Assembly (NCBI RefSeq): GCF_003254645.1
Contig: NZ_PNFD01000001.1
Coordinates: 992,001 to 1,056,000, forward strand
Length of the DNA stretch: 64,000 nucleotides
Source of the DNA: Microbacterium suaedae
GTDB taxonomy: Bacteria; Actinomycetota; Actinomycetes; Actinomycetales; Microbacteriaceae
Reading direction: 5' to 3'
Shown here: piece after piece, positions 8,836-17,320 of the stretch
Layout of the letters: each line of letters begins with the position of its first letter
Numbering within the stretch: the stretch's first letter is position 1
Notes under the pieces: generated by a model
Seen by the model: only the letters and a program-made list of their open reading frames with translations
Told to the model about the DNA's origin: nothing
Databases searched by the model: none
Made by a program: the position numbers and the translations under genes

Positions 8836-10044
8836 GTGCGACGCGCCGTCGCGCTCGGCGCCCTCTGCGCGTCCCAGCTGATCAGCTGGGGGATCCTCTA
8901 CTACTCGCTGCCGGTCGCCGCGGAGGCGATCACGCGCGAGGAGGGCTGGAGCGCGTCGGCGATCATGGGCACGCTGACCGCGTCGATGCTCGTGCAGGCG
9001 GCGGTCGCCGTCCCCGTCGGGCACGCGATGTCCCGCTGGGGTGCGCGACGCGTCATGACACTCGGCACGGCGATCGCCGTCGCGGCGCTGCTCGCGGCCT
9101 CAGGGTCGCCCACATTCGCGCTGTTCTTCGCGTCGTGGCTCGTCGCCGGTGCGGCGATGTCGATGACGCTCTACCAGGCCGCGTTCACGGCGGCGACCGC
9201 GTGGTTCTCCCCGAGGCCCGTCGGCGCCCTCACGACCGTGACGATCTTCGGGGCGCTCGCCAGCACGGTGTTCGCGCCCATCGTGAGCGCGCTCGCGGAT
9301 CCGCTTGGCTGGCGCGCGACGTATGTCGTGCTGGCGGTCACGCTCGCCGTGACGGTTCTTCCTCTGCACGCATTCGCGCTCCTCCCGCACCGCGCCCGCG
9401 CCCAGAGCGGCGACACCCGCTCCGCGGACCGCGCCGAGGTGCGCGGCACGCTGCGCTCGCTGCCGTTCCTCGCACTGACCGCCGCCGTCTCGCTCGGGAT
9501 GCTCGGCGTCGCGGCGGCGAACCTCAATCTCATTCCCTTCGCCCAGGAGCGCGGGCTCTCGCACGCCCTCGGAGCCGTCGCGATCGGCGTCTGCGGTGCC
9601 GGCCAGATTCTCGGGCGGATCGGATACCCCGTCATCGCCGCCCGGATCCCCGTTATGCCGCGCCTTCTCGCCTCGCTGCTGTTCTCGGGTCTCGCCGTGC
9701 TCGGGCTCGCGCTGCTGCCGAGCCCCGCCTGGCTCCTGCTGCTGCTCGCCGGGCTCATCGGCGCGGCGCGAGGCGTCACGACGCTCATCATGGCGAGCGG
9801 GATCAGCGAGCTGTGGGGTCCGCGCCACTACGCGGTGCTGGCCGGATATCTGTCGACGCCCGTCGCGGTCGCGGGCGCCGTCGCGCCGTGGATCGGATCC
9901 CTCACCGCAGAGTGGACGGGGAGCTACGGCACCTCGTTCACGATCCTGGGCGCCGCGACCCTCGCGAGCTCGGCCCTCCTCATCCCCCTCGTGCGCCGCC
10001 GTTCGCCGCGCCCCACGGCCGCTCCGACTCCCGTCCGCGCCTGA
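8836..10044 (+). CDS. MFS efflux transporter of the ars cluster
   Basis: This 402-residue major facilitator has about 12 hydrophobic helices and begins VRRAVALGALCASQLISWGI. The GTG at 8836 directly follows the flavoprotein stop (8832-8834) and is chosen over a far-upstream in-frame ATG that would run through the flavoprotein gene in another frame. The two genes are certainly co-transcribed. By context it exports the flavoprotein's product or an arsenical; no family motif fixes the substrate. Confidence 0.8.
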   Translation: MRRAVALGALCASQLISWGILYYSLPVAAEAITREEGWSASAIMGTLTASMLVQAAVAVPVGHAMSRWGARRVMTLGTAIAVAALLAASGSPTFALFFASWLVAGAAMSMTLYQAAFTAATAWFSPRPVGALTTVTIFGALASTVFAPIVSALADPLGWRATYVVLAVTLAVTVLPLHAFALLPHRARAQSGDTRSADRAEVRGTLRSLPFLALTAAVSLGMLGVAAANLNLIPFAQERGLSHALGAVAIGVCGAGQILGRIGYPVIAARIPVMPRLLASLLFSGLAVLGLALLPSPAWLLLLLAGLIGAARGVTTLIMASGISELWGPRHYAVLAGYLSTPVAVAGAVAPWIGSLTAEWTGSYGTSFTILGAATLASSALLIPLVRRRSPRPTAAPTPVRA

Positions 10045-10075
10045 CCCACGCCGCCCGGCCCGGCCGCCCCCGATA

Positions 10076-10155
10076 CACAACGACGCCAATTTCTGGCCGA
10101 GACGTACAACACGCCGGTGCTCCGGCCACCGCAGGCCAGAATTGGCGTCGTTGTG
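10076..10155. repeat. 3'-end inverted-repeat element, covarying relative
   Basis: CACAACGACGCCAATT (10076-10091) is exactly complementary to AATTGGCGTCGTTGTG (10140-10155) around a 48-base spacer. Aligned with the other copies, the arm keeps ACACAACG...CAATT but differs at several inner positions, and each change is compensated on the other arm. An inner TCTGGCC/GGCCAGA pair extends the stem past a one-base bulge. It lies between the convergent MFS and arsR-arsC genes. Confidence 0.8.
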
Positions 10156-10170
10156 CAGGAGCGGACCCGG

Positions 10171-11037
10171 TCAGGCCCGCAGATCGGCGAGGAGCGAGCG
10201 GACGCGGGCGTCGATGTCGTCGCGCACCTCCCGCACGCGCGACAGTGGCATGGCCGCCGGATCCTCGAGTTCCCAGTCTTCGTAGCGGATCCCCGGATAG
10301 ATCGGGCATGCGTCGCCGCAGCCCATGGTGACGACGACGTCGGCCGCGCGCACCGATTCGTCCGTCAGCGGCTTGGGGAACTCGGCCCCCAGGGGCACGC
10401 CGATCTCGTCGAGCGCCTCGATGATGGCGGGGGCGATGCCGTTGGCGGGCTCGGATCCCGCCGTGCGCACCGCGACCGCGTCGCCCGCGAGGTGGCGGAG
10501 GATCGCCGCTGCCATCTGCGAGCGGCCCGCGTTCTTCACGCAGACGAAGAGGACCGACGGGGCCCGCGACTCGGCGCCGACGTCGCGCAGCGCGTCGAGA
10601 CGCTGGGCCGCGAACGCCGCGACCCGCGAGGCGAGCAGCGGCGCATCCGCCGAACTCGCCCGCAACATCTCGGCGCTCTCGTCGACGACGTGCGCGACCG
10701 TGCCCGGCGTGTGGTCACCGCGGTATCGCTCGCTGAGGTCGCGCCAGACCCGCGCGAGATCGGGCTCTCGCGACAGGGAGCGCCCCACGGTGCTGTCGAC
10801 GAGCGCGGCCGCGCCGTCGGCGACCGAGAACCAGGCGCGCCTCCCGTCCTGCGCCCGCTCGACGAGCCCGGCATCGAGCAGCGCCCGCAGGTGGTGGCTC
10901 ACGGTGGGCTGGCGCAGACCGAGCGCGTCGGCCAGCGGTGTGACGCACTGGCGACCATCGTCTGCACCACGGATCAGACGCAGGATCCGCGCGCGGGTGG
11001 GATCCGCGAGCACGGCGAGGGCGCGATCCTGATCCAT
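10171..11037 (-). CDS. ArsR-ArsC fusion: repressor plus arsenate reductase
   Basis: This 288-residue protein joins two normally separate ars functions. Residues 1-85 form an ArsR winged helix (recognition helix LRQPTVSHHLRALL). Residues 90-150 resemble the three-helix segment that precedes some actinobacterial ArsC proteins. Residues 160-288 are an LMW-PTP-type arsenate reductase with P-loop CVKNAGRS (Cys166) and downstream Cys240/Cys244 in MGCGDACPIYPG. The HTH half has only one cysteine (Cys31), so arsenite sensing there may differ from the first ArsR. The start at ATG 11037 lies inside an 18-bp operator, implying autorepression. The electron donor (thioredoxin or mycothiol) is undetermined. 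Confidence 0.88.
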   Translation of the reverse strand: MDQDRALAVLADPTRARILRLIRGADDGRQCVTPLADALGLRQPTVSHHLRALLDAGLVERAQDGRRAWFSVADGAAALVDSTVGRSLSREPDLARVWRDLSERYRGDHTPGTVAHVVDESAEMLRASSADAPLLASRVAAFAAQRLDALRDVGAESRAPSVLFVCVKNAGRSQMAAAILRHLAGDAVAVRTAGSEPANGIAPAIIEALDEIGVPLGAEFPKPLTDESVRAADVVVTMGCGDACPIYPGIRYEDWELEDPAAMPLSRVREVRDDIDARVRSLLADLRA

Positions 11038-11052
11038 AGATCCCACTCTATG
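11035..11052. promoter_or_regulatory. ars operator type 2, overlapping start of arsR-arsC fusion
   Basis: CATAGATCCCACTCTATG is an 18-bp dyad with one mismatch. It matches the perfect CATAGATGGTGATCTATG at 12149-12166. The left end contains the ATG start codon (minus strand) of the fusion gene, so binding here would block both initiation and readthrough from the upstream arsC genes. Confidence 0.7.
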
Positions 11053-11064
11053 CAACGAGGGGCC

Positions 11065-11706
11065 TCAATCGCTCGGCGCGATCTCCCCCGCAAGCTTCTC
11101 GACCCGAGCGCGGATCTCGTCACGGACGCGGCGCACGCCGTCGACGTCGAGATCAGCCGGATCGTCGAGATCCCAGTCCTCGTAGCGCTTGCCGGGATAG
11201 AGCGGGCAGGCGTCGCCGCAACCCATCGTGACGACGACGTCGGCGGCACGCACCACGTCATCGGTGAGGGGTTTCGGATACTGATGCTCGAGGTCGGCCC
11301 CGATCTCCGTCAGCACCTCGCGCACGGCGGGCAGGATGAACTCGCCCGGCTGCGATCCCGCGGAACGGACGTTCACGCGCTCCCCCGCGACGAGCGTGGT
11401 GAGCGCGGCCGCCATCTGCGAGCGCCCCGAGTTCTGTACGCACACGAACAGGATCTCGGGATGCGGCTTGGCGATCATTCCCCGCGACTGCCCGAGCGCC
11501 GTCAGGCGGTCGCCGGCGAAGTGCTCGGCGAGCGCCGGCAGGTGTTCCGTGATCTTCGCGGTGCGCGCGAGCGTCGCGTACGACTCGAACACGACGCGCT
11601 CGACCGTCTCGGCGTTCACGACGCCGTCGAAGCGCGCCGCGAGCCGCTCAGATGCTCGAGTGAGGACGGGCGTGACGTCGGCGAGGCCGTGTTCGAAGCT
11701 CGACAT
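11065..11706 (-). CDS. arsC: arsenate reductase ArsC with N-terminal helical domain
   Basis: This 213-residue protein has an N-terminal helical region of about 80 residues (MSSFEHGLADVTPVLTRASE...) followed by an LMW-PTP-fold arsenate reductase. The nucleophile is Cys89 in FVCVQNSGRSQMA, and two later cysteines lie in MGCGDACPLYPG. The helical extension is typical of a group of actinobacterial ArsC proteins. The ATG at 11706 is 13 bases after the stop of the upstream arsC, and the longer frame beyond it overlaps that gene. It reduces arsenate to arsenite for export through the cluster's channel or transporters. Confidence 0.9.
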   Translation of the reverse strand: MSSFEHGLADVTPVLTRASERLAARFDGVVNAETVERVVFESYATLARTAKITEHLPALAEHFAGDRLTALGQSRGMIAKPHPEILFVCVQNSGRSQMAAALTTLVAGERVNVRSAGSQPGEFILPAVREVLTEIGADLEHQYPKPLTDDVVRAADVVVTMGCGDACPLYPGKRYEDWDLDDPADLDVDGVRRVRDEIRARVEKLAGEIAPSD

Positions 11707-11719
11707 GATCTGCTCTTCC

Positions 11720-12127
11720 CTACGCCTGAGGCGCGATCTCGTCGACGAGCTTCTCGATCCGGACGCGGATCTCGTCGCGAATCGGGCGCACGGTGTCGAT
11801 GCCCTGCCCTGCGGGATCCTGGAGCTCCCAATCCTCGTAGCGCTTGCCGGGGAAGATGGGGCACGCGTCGCCGCACCCCATCGTGATGACGACATCGGAC
11901 TCCCGGACCGCGTCCGTCGTCAGCACCTTCGGGGCGCGACCGGCGATGTCGACACCGACTTCCGCCATCGCCTCGACGGCGATGGGGTTGATCTGATCCT
12001 TCGGCGCGCTTCCGGCCGAGAGCACCTCGACGCGGTCTCCCGCAAGGTGCTGCAGCCAGCCGGCGGCCATCTGCGAGCGGCCCGCGTTGTGCACGCAAAC
12101 GAAGAGAACGGTGGGCTTGTCGGTCAT
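11720..12127 (-). CDS. arsC: arsenate reductase ArsC, LMW-PTP type
   Basis: This 135-residue single-domain arsenate reductase has the active-site loop VCVHNAGRSQMA (Cys11, CX5R) near the N-terminus and MGCGDACPIFPG with two further cysteines. The ATG at 12127 is preceded by AAAGGAGG at ideal spacing. It is the first gene of a three-gene minus-strand unit (arsC, arsC, arsR-arsC fusion) and has a perfect 18-bp dyad in its promoter region. Three ArsC domains in one unit suggest dosage or different reductant partners. Confidence 0.93.
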   Translation of the reverse strand: MTDKPTVLFVCVHNAGRSQMAAGWLQHLAGDRVEVLSAGSAPKDQINPIAVEAMAEVGVDIAGRAPKVLTTDAVRESDVVITMGCGDACPIFPGKRYEDWELQDPAGQGIDTVRPIRDEIRVRIEKLVDEIAPQA

Positions 12128-12148
12128 GGTGGCCTCCTTTTCTCCAAG

Positions 12149-12166
12149 CATAGATGGTGATCTATG
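12149..12166. promoter_or_regulatory. ars operator type 2, upstream of arsC operon
   Basis: CATAGAT-ggtg-ATCTATG is a perfect 18-bp dyad 22 bases upstream of the first arsC start. The near-identical copy at 11035-11052 implies the same repressor acts at both. The fusion protein is the likely ligand because its own gene carries one copy. Confidence 0.75.
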
Positions 12167-12319
12167 AATACGGCAAGAACGTGAGATGAACGAGCTCCGA
12201 CGCGCGTCGGGCATTCCGTAATCGAAAGAAATGCGGATCTTTGACCCAATTTGATCGACAAACGGTCGGGCCCGGGCGCCATGATCGGAGAAACGCCACT
12301 TCTCGACGACGGAGTCACC

Positions 12320-13987
12320 GTGACCGATCTGCTCGATGCCCCCCTCACCACCGAGGTCGCCCGCGCGACCGAGACGGCGGGCCACGCGATCGTCCGCACG
12401 CTCGAAGAGCACGGGATCCCGCGAGCGTACGTCGTACCGGGCGAGAGCTACCTCGAGGTGCTCGACGGGCTGCACGCCTCGTCGATCGAGACGATCGTCA
12501 CCCGACAGGAGGGCGGCGCGGCCTATATGGCGGACGCGGAGGGCAAACTCACCGATCTGCCCGGCATCGTCATGGTCACGCGCGGCCCGGGCGCGGCGAA
12601 CGCGCTCGTCGGCATCCACACGGCATGGCAGGACTCGACGCCGCTCGTGCTGTTCATCGGCCTCATCCCCAAGGACCACCGCCAGCGCGAGGCATTCCAG
12701 GAGTTCGACGTCCACGGATGGTTCGAGCGCGGCGCGAAGCGCGTGTTCGTGCTCGACTCGGCCGAGCGCGCGAGCGAGGTCACCGCCGAGGCCCTCTTCG
12801 CGGCACGCTCGGGGCGCCCCGGCCCCGTCGTCGTGGGTCTGCCCGAGGACATCATCCGCGAGGAAGTGTCGGTCGTCCCCCACCCGCCGATCCCCGTCGC
12901 CACGGGCGGCATCTCGCGCGCCGACCAGACCGCCCTCCGCGACGCCCTCGCGGTCGCGCGCAAGCCGCTCGTCGTCACGGGCGGCAGCGACTGGACGCCC
13001 GAGTCCTCGCGCCTCCTCACCGGGTGGCTGGAGCGCATGGGGATCGCCGCCGCCGCCGAGTGGCGCACGCAGGGCGTCGTCGGAAGCGACTCCCCCGCAT
13101 ACGTCGGACCGATCGGGTACGGACGCCCGAAGCCGACCTACGACCTGTTCGCGGAGACCGATCTCGTCGTCTTCATCGGCACGCTGCCGGGCGACGTGCT
13201 CACGAGCTACATCGCGCGGCAGGGCTGGGACAGTCGGAACTTCATCGTCTCGATGGACGCGCTCCTCCGCGGACGCTCGGGCGCGGTGTCGCATCAGATC
13301 GTCGCGAAGCCCGCCGCGTTCGTGCGCGATCTCGTCGCCCTCGACATCGAGCCCGATCCCGCGTGGAGCGCGTGGACGGCGAAGATGCGCCAGGAGCAGG
13401 AGCGATTCGCGGCGCTCCCGGCGCCCGGATCCGCCGGCCCCGCCCGCATGGACTCGCTCATGGCGCATCTCGTGCCGCAGCTCGATCGCGACGCGCTCGT
13501 CACGCTCGGCGCGGGCGAGCACACCAACTGGGCACACCGATACATGCCCGTCCGCGAACACCCCGCGATGGTGAGCGCGGGCAACGGATCCATGGGCTAC
13601 TCGATCCCGTCGGCCGTCGCCGCGTGCCTCGACTTCCCCGGCCGCCAGGTCGTGACGATCGCCGGCGACGGCGAGTTCCTCATGAACGGTCAGGAGCTCG
13701 CGACCGCCCGTCAATACGGCGCGACGCCGCTCGTGATCGTCATGGACAACGCGGAGTACGGCACGATCCGCACCCACCAGGAGCGGCGCCACCCCGAGCG
13801 GGTCTCCGGAACGCAGCTCCTCAATCCCGATTTCGCCGCCATGGCCGAAGCTTTCGGCGGGCATGGCGTGCGGGTCGACGACGACTCTCAGATCCCGCAA
13901 GCCGTCGCAGACGCGCTCGCGGCCACCCGCGAGGGCAGATTCGCCCTCATCCACCTGATCGTGGAGCAGCGCGCTCAGGCGTACTGA
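12320..13987 (+). CDS. thiamine-diphosphate-dependent enzyme, acetolactate synthase-like
   Basis: This protein is 555 residues from GTG 12320, chosen because ACGGAG lies at 12309-12314; ATGs at 12251 and 12281 lack a ribosome site. It has the three-domain ThDP enzyme layout. The N-terminal pyrimidine domain has a Glu in VPGESYLEVLDGL and VTRQEGGAAYMADAEG. The C-terminal ThDP/Mg motif is IAGDGEFLMNGQEL ending VIVMDN. It could be an acetolactate synthase-like, benzoylformate decarboxylase-like or sulfopyruvate-type enzyme; no regulatory small subunit follows. A 32-residue ORF with a strong ribosome site lies 29 bases downstream. Its specific reaction is not assigned. Confidence 0.85.
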   Translation: MTDLLDAPLTTEVARATETAGHAIVRTLEEHGIPRAYVVPGESYLEVLDGLHASSIETIVTRQEGGAAYMADAEGKLTDLPGIVMVTRGPGAANALVGIHTAWQDSTPLVLFIGLIPKDHRQREAFQEFDVHGWFERGAKRVFVLDSAERASEVTAEALFAARSGRPGPVVVGLPEDIIREEVSVVPHPPIPVATGGISRADQTALRDALAVARKPLVVTGGSDWTPESSRLLTGWLERMGIAAAAEWRTQGVVGSDSPAYVGPIGYGRPKPTYDLFAETDLVVFIGTLPGDVLTSYIARQGWDSRNFIVSMDALLRGRSGAVSHQIVAKPAAFVRDLVALDIEPDPAWSAWTAKMRQEQERFAALPAPGSAGPARMDSLMAHLVPQLDRDALVTLGAGEHTNWAHRYMPVREHPAMVSAGNGSMGYSIPSAVAACLDFPGRQVVTIAGDGEFLMNGQELATARQYGATPLVIVMDNAEYGTIRTHQERRHPERVSGTQLLNPDFAAMAEAFGGHGVRVDDDSQIPQAVADALAATREGRFALIHLIVEQRAQAY

Positions 13988-14016
13988 TCCATGCGTTTCC
14001 AATGAAGGAGATCATC

Positions 14017-14115
14017 ATGAACGAGAACATCTACGACAGCGACGCCGACCTCTTCGCCGGGCGCCCCCTCTGGTTCGAGAAGCACCCGTCGCAGGCCGAG
14101 GGCGACGACATCTGA
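14017..14115 (+). CDS. 32-aa acidic peptide following the ThDP enzyme
   Basis: This ORF has AAGGAG six bases before its ATG, a better ribosome site than that of the enzyme upstream, and ends with TGA just before a hairpin. The peptide begins MNENIYDSDADLFAGRPLWF and ends AEGDDI. It is acidic, with one Cys-free aromatic patch (PLWFEKHP) and no signal or membrane helix. It may be a small partner of the ThDP enzyme, a leader-like peptide or a remnant. I know no family for it. Confidence 0.55.
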   Translation: MNENIYDSDADLFAGRPLWFEKHPSQAEGDDI

Positions 14116-14156
14116 GCCGCGCGGGCCGCCGGGCGAGCAGCCCGACGGCCCGCGGC
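14116..14156 (+). terminator. terminator after the ThDP enzyme and peptide
   Basis: An interrupted GC-rich stem has arms 14116-14134 and 14140-14156 around a 5-base loop GAGCA, immediately after the peptide's stop codon. It also faces the end of the minus-strand glycosidase at 14165, so it may serve both directions. Confidence 0.7.
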
Positions 14157-14164
14157 ACGTCGCC

Positions 14165-16525
14165 TCAGCGGCACGTGGCCGCATCGTACGCGGCGGTCAC
14201 GACCTCGCCCGACGAGCTCACGGTCGCCTCGCCCGCGGCGATCTGCCCCTCGCGGGTGTTGAACGACACGGACGACGCGTCGCCCGGTGCGACATCCCGC
14301 AGGGTTCGCGCACCGTAGGGCGTCTCGACGAGGAGATCCGCCGCCTGACTTCCCGCGTTCGCGGCCGTCACGACGACGTGCGCACGGGATCCGACGCAGC
14401 GAGACTCGGCCGACGCGGCCACCGCCGACTCCGACTCACCGGCGCCCGCGAGACCCAGCACCGAGATCTTGAGATACGAGCCCGGCGTATCGAACGTCAG
14501 GCGCACAGCCGAGGCGTCGACCGCATCGAACGGAATCGAGGTGAGCTGGCCGTTCGTGCTCGGCACGACGCCCTGTGCCGTCGTCTCCCGCCAGGTGCCG
14601 GATGCGTCGCGGTAGTCGACGCTCACGTCCTCGATCGTGCCCTCGATGTTCGTGAAGGCCACGAGGTCGACGGTGTGCGTCTCGGCCGGTTCGATCGTGA
14701 ACGTCACCCGGTCCTGCTTCGCGTCGCCGTCCCAGGTCGACCACGCGGTCGATCCGTCGCCGTCGCACGCGAACTCCGCGGGCATCGTCTCCCATTCGGT
14801 CTGGTGGAACGATGCCGAGACGGTCGTGCCGTCGGCGCGGCACAGATCGCCGCCCGCGAGCTGCACGTCGATCTCGCGCAGGAAGATGCGCCCCTCGCTG
14901 AAGGTCTCGTCGGCCGCGAGGGTTCCCGTGAGCGTCTGCGGCCCGATCGCGTCGAAGCGCGTCGTGTCCCAGCTGACCGCGACCTCCGTCACCTCGCCGT
15001 TCACGTCCACGGGGACGGTCGCGGGCAGCCGGTCGCCAAAGTCCTCGCCCGTCGCGACCTGCTCGGGGAGCCGGTCGTCGACGACGCTCCAGATCCCCTC
15101 GCCCAGGCCCTTGTCGTCCCAGTAGCTCGCGTCCCAGCTCTCACCCCAGCGCGCCGGATCCTCCGTCGCCGGATTGCGCAGCTGCGCGGCGCCGTTCTCC
15201 CCGAAGGTGAGCGGCAGCCACACATAGGTCGAATCGGCCGCGCCGGAGTTCCAGCGATCGCCCATGTAGACGAAGCGGCCGTCGCCGAGATCGAACACGT
15301 TCGTGGACTGCGAGCCGAACGTCGTACGCCGCGTGTCTCCGATCGCGGTGAAGCCATCGCCGCCCTCGGGGATGGTGTCGTATCGCACGTTCTCGTACGC
15401 GTCGTCGGCCTCGACCCCGCGGATCCACTCACCGAGCAGGTCGTTCGAGGTGTAGTAGGTCTGCGGGTTCGGCGCCCAGCCCGTGGCGCCCGACGCGAGC
15501 GCGTAGTACGTGCCGGCGTGCTCGAAGAGGGCGGGAGCCTCGAGGTGACCACACTCCTTCACGATCTGGAAGTCGTCGCCGCGCACGGGGGCGGCGGCGG
15601 TCCCGTCGGCGAAGAGATACGGGTATCGCCCGTCGGCCGAGTACTGCCCGGCGTCGGCCATGTCGACGTCCGTCGTGTGCGTCACATTCGTGTACGTGTC
15701 GTCGAGCTCGGCGATGTAGAGCGTGTAGTTCTCTTCCGACGAGTAGACGATGTAGGCCGATCCGTCGTCGTCCTGATGCACCGTCATGTCGCGCGCCTGC
15801 CCGGGCACGGCCGACGATGTGCATGCCTGATAGTCATCGCGATTCGGCATGCGATAGACGCCCGTCATCGTGAAGGGCCCCGTCGGGCTGTCCGCGACCG
15901 CGACGCCCGCCATCGACCGGGCGTACATGCTGCCGCCTGGGGTCGTCTGCCCATCGGAGTGCCACCACATGACCCACTGGTCGGTCTGCTCGTTGAACAG
16001 CACCTTGGGCCGCTCGAAGATCGTCGTGTACTCGGCGGCCTCGTTGGTGTTCAGGTGATAGTTCAGCTCGTCGATCTTCGCGGTGCGCGGCTGCCCAGCG
16101 TCGTCGACGGTGTCGTAGAGGGCGTCGAAGTAGTCGCTCTCGAGGTCCGACGCGTTCTGTACCGATCGCAGCGCGACGCCCTCGTCGGTCCAGTTCATCG
16201 CGTCGGTCGAACGGTACACGTGCACCCCGGGGCTGCCGTAGTAGTCGTTCGAGCGGTCTTCGCCGTACCAGTAGTAGACCGTCTGCCCGTTCTCCTCCGC
16301 CTCGACGATCTGCCCGCCGTGGGCCTGGATGTGCGAGCCGGTGTCGTCGAACCAGTACGGCTGGAAGTAGTCGGGATCGGAGCTTCCCGGATCCACGATC
16401 GCGGGAAACCCGTCGTAGGTGACGGGTTCCCCCGTCGGGACCTCTGCGGCCGCTGGCGCGAGAGCCGAGGCTGTCAGCGCGGCCGCGAGGATCCCTCCGG
16501 TCGCCAGCTTCGTCTTCCTGTTCAC
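14165..16525 (-). CDS. secreted exo-beta-1,3-galactanase-like protein (GH43_24 type)
   Basis: This 786-residue secreted enzyme has a signal peptide at 1-27 (cleavage after APAAA). The catalytic domain resembles GH43 subfamily 24: FERPKVLFN (conserved Glu), RDMTVHQDDDGSAYIVYSSE, ECGHLEAPALF (proposed acid Glu) and TTFGSQSTNVF. In this subfamily a Gln, here in FGSQST, replaces the usual Asp base. Then come an Ig-like domain (about 500-560), a discoidin/CBM32-like domain (about 570-690) and the shared C-terminal module with paired cysteines (RCVG...ATCR). It would release galactose from the beta-1,3-galactan backbone of type II arabinogalactan. The GTG start has AAGGAG upstream. Confidence 0.85.
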   Translation of the reverse strand: MNRKTKLATGGILAAALTASALAPAAAEVPTGEPVTYDGFPAIVDPGSSDPDYFQPYWFDDTGSHIQAHGGQIVEAEENGQTVYYWYGEDRSNDYYGSPGVHVYRSTDAMNWTDEGVALRSVQNASDLESDYFDALYDTVDDAGQPRTAKIDELNYHLNTNEAAEYTTIFERPKVLFNEQTDQWVMWWHSDGQTTPGGSMYARSMAGVAVADSPTGPFTMTGVYRMPNRDDYQACTSSAVPGQARDMTVHQDDDGSAYIVYSSEENYTLYIAELDDTYTNVTHTTDVDMADAGQYSADGRYPYLFADGTAAAPVRGDDFQIVKECGHLEAPALFEHAGTYYALASGATGWAPNPQTYYTSNDLLGEWIRGVEADDAYENVRYDTIPEGGDGFTAIGDTRRTTFGSQSTNVFDLGDGRFVYMGDRWNSGAADSTYVWLPLTFGENGAAQLRNPATEDPARWGESWDASYWDDKGLGEGIWSVVDDRLPEQVATGEDFGDRLPATVPVDVNGEVTEVAVSWDTTRFDAIGPQTLTGTLAADETFSEGRIFLREIDVQLAGGDLCRADGTTVSASFHQTEWETMPAEFACDGDGSTAWSTWDGDAKQDRVTFTIEPAETHTVDLVAFTNIEGTIEDVSVDYRDASGTWRETTAQGVVPSTNGQLTSIPFDAVDASAVRLTFDTPGSYLKISVLGLAGAGESESAVAASAESRCVGSRAHVVVTAANAGSQAADLLVETPYGARTLRDVAPGDASSVSFNTREGQIAAGEATVSSSGEVVTAAYDAATCR

Positions 16526-16572
16526 ACGTCACTCCTTCGTGATGGCCGGATCGACGATGATCCGGCGGATAA

Positions 16573-16586
16573 TGTTTGCGCAACCA
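16573..16586. promoter_or_regulatory. candidate LacI-family operator (TTGCGCAA core)
   Basis: TGTTTGCGCAACCA contains a perfect TTGCGCAA core, 48 bases upstream of the GH43_24-type gene. The same core occurs at 49723-49730 in front of the second lacI gene, so that regulator might act here. The short core can occur by chance. Confidence 0.4.
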
Positions 16587-16690
16587 CGAGCAGACCAGCT
16601 CCGGACGAGCGATCGCAACGAAACGATCGCACTCGATCACCCCCGGTCCCTTCGCCGCTTGTCACCGGCGCGCGGACGCAGGCGTTCACC

Positions 16691-17320
16691 TCATCGTGTG
16701 AGGCGAATCCACCACTTCACGGCCGTGAACACGGTCGCCGCCGCCAGGGCGCCGCCGAGCAGCGGGTCGCCCATTCCCGAGGGGAAGCTCGCGTCTTCGG
16801 GCGCCTGCGGCACCGCGGCATCGGCCGTCGTGCCCGTGACCATCGCGGCGCCGTCCTCGGATCCCGCGGCTGCCTGCGATCCGTCGAACGCCTTCGAGGG
16901 AGGTCCCCCGTGCTTCTTGCCGTTGCCGTTCCCGGGTCCGTTTCCGTTCCCGTTCCCGGGTCCGTTCCCGTTCCCGGGTCCGTTTCCGGGGCCGTTCCCG
17001 TTTCCGGGACCATGCCCGTTCCCGTTCCCGTTTCCGGGCCCGTTTCCATTCCCGGGGCCGTTCCCATTCCCGGGACCATGCCCGTTCCCGTTTCCGGGAC
17101 CATGCCCGTTTCCATTCCCGGGACCATGCCCGTTCCCGTTCCCCGGGCCGTTCCCGTTCCCGTTCCCCGGGCCGTTCCCGTTCCCGTTCCCAGGACCGTT
17201 CCCGTTCCCCGGACCGTTCCCGTTCCCATTCCCCGGCCCGTCTTCGAGAGGGGCGATGGTCACCGAGACCTCGACGCCGCCGGGATCCTGCGGATCGCCC
17301 TGCTCGCTGTGTGCGCTCAC
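16691..17320 (-). CDS. GNGNGP-repeat protein with C-terminal membrane helix
   Basis: This 209-residue protein has a short start region, a low-complexity stretch of Gly-Asn-Gly-Pro repeats from about 28 to 135, a linker rich in Ala/Ser/Asp, and a single C-terminal hydrophobic helix ([18 protein letters not shown]) ending in RLTR. No signal peptide is visible. The GTG start overlaps the stop of the DUF916-like gene as GTGA, so translation is coupled. The repeat looks like a flexible spacer suited to crossing the cell wall from a membrane anchor. It is the third gene of a WxL-like surface operon. The orientation and exact role are inferred. Confidence 0.7.
   Translation of the reverse strand: MSAHSEQGDPQDPGGVEVSVTIAPLEDGPGNGNGNGPGNGNGPGNGNGNGPGNGNGNGPGNGNGHGPGNGNGHGPGNGNGHGPGNGNGPGNGNGPGNGNGNGHGPGNGNGPGNGPGNGNGPGNGNGNGPGNGNGKKHGGPPSKAFDGSQAAAGSEDGAAMVTGTTADAAVPQAPEDASFPSGMGDPLLGGALAAATVFTAVKWWIRLTR
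16918..17240. repeat. degenerate tandem repeat encoding GNGNGP units
   Basis: Imperfect repeats of CCGTTCCCGTTCCCGGG-like units differ mainly at third codon positions (GTT/GTC, CCC/TCC). They keep the Gly-Asn-Gly-Pro protein pattern, so the peptide rather than the DNA sequence is conserved. Such arrays are prone to length change. Confidence 0.9.
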
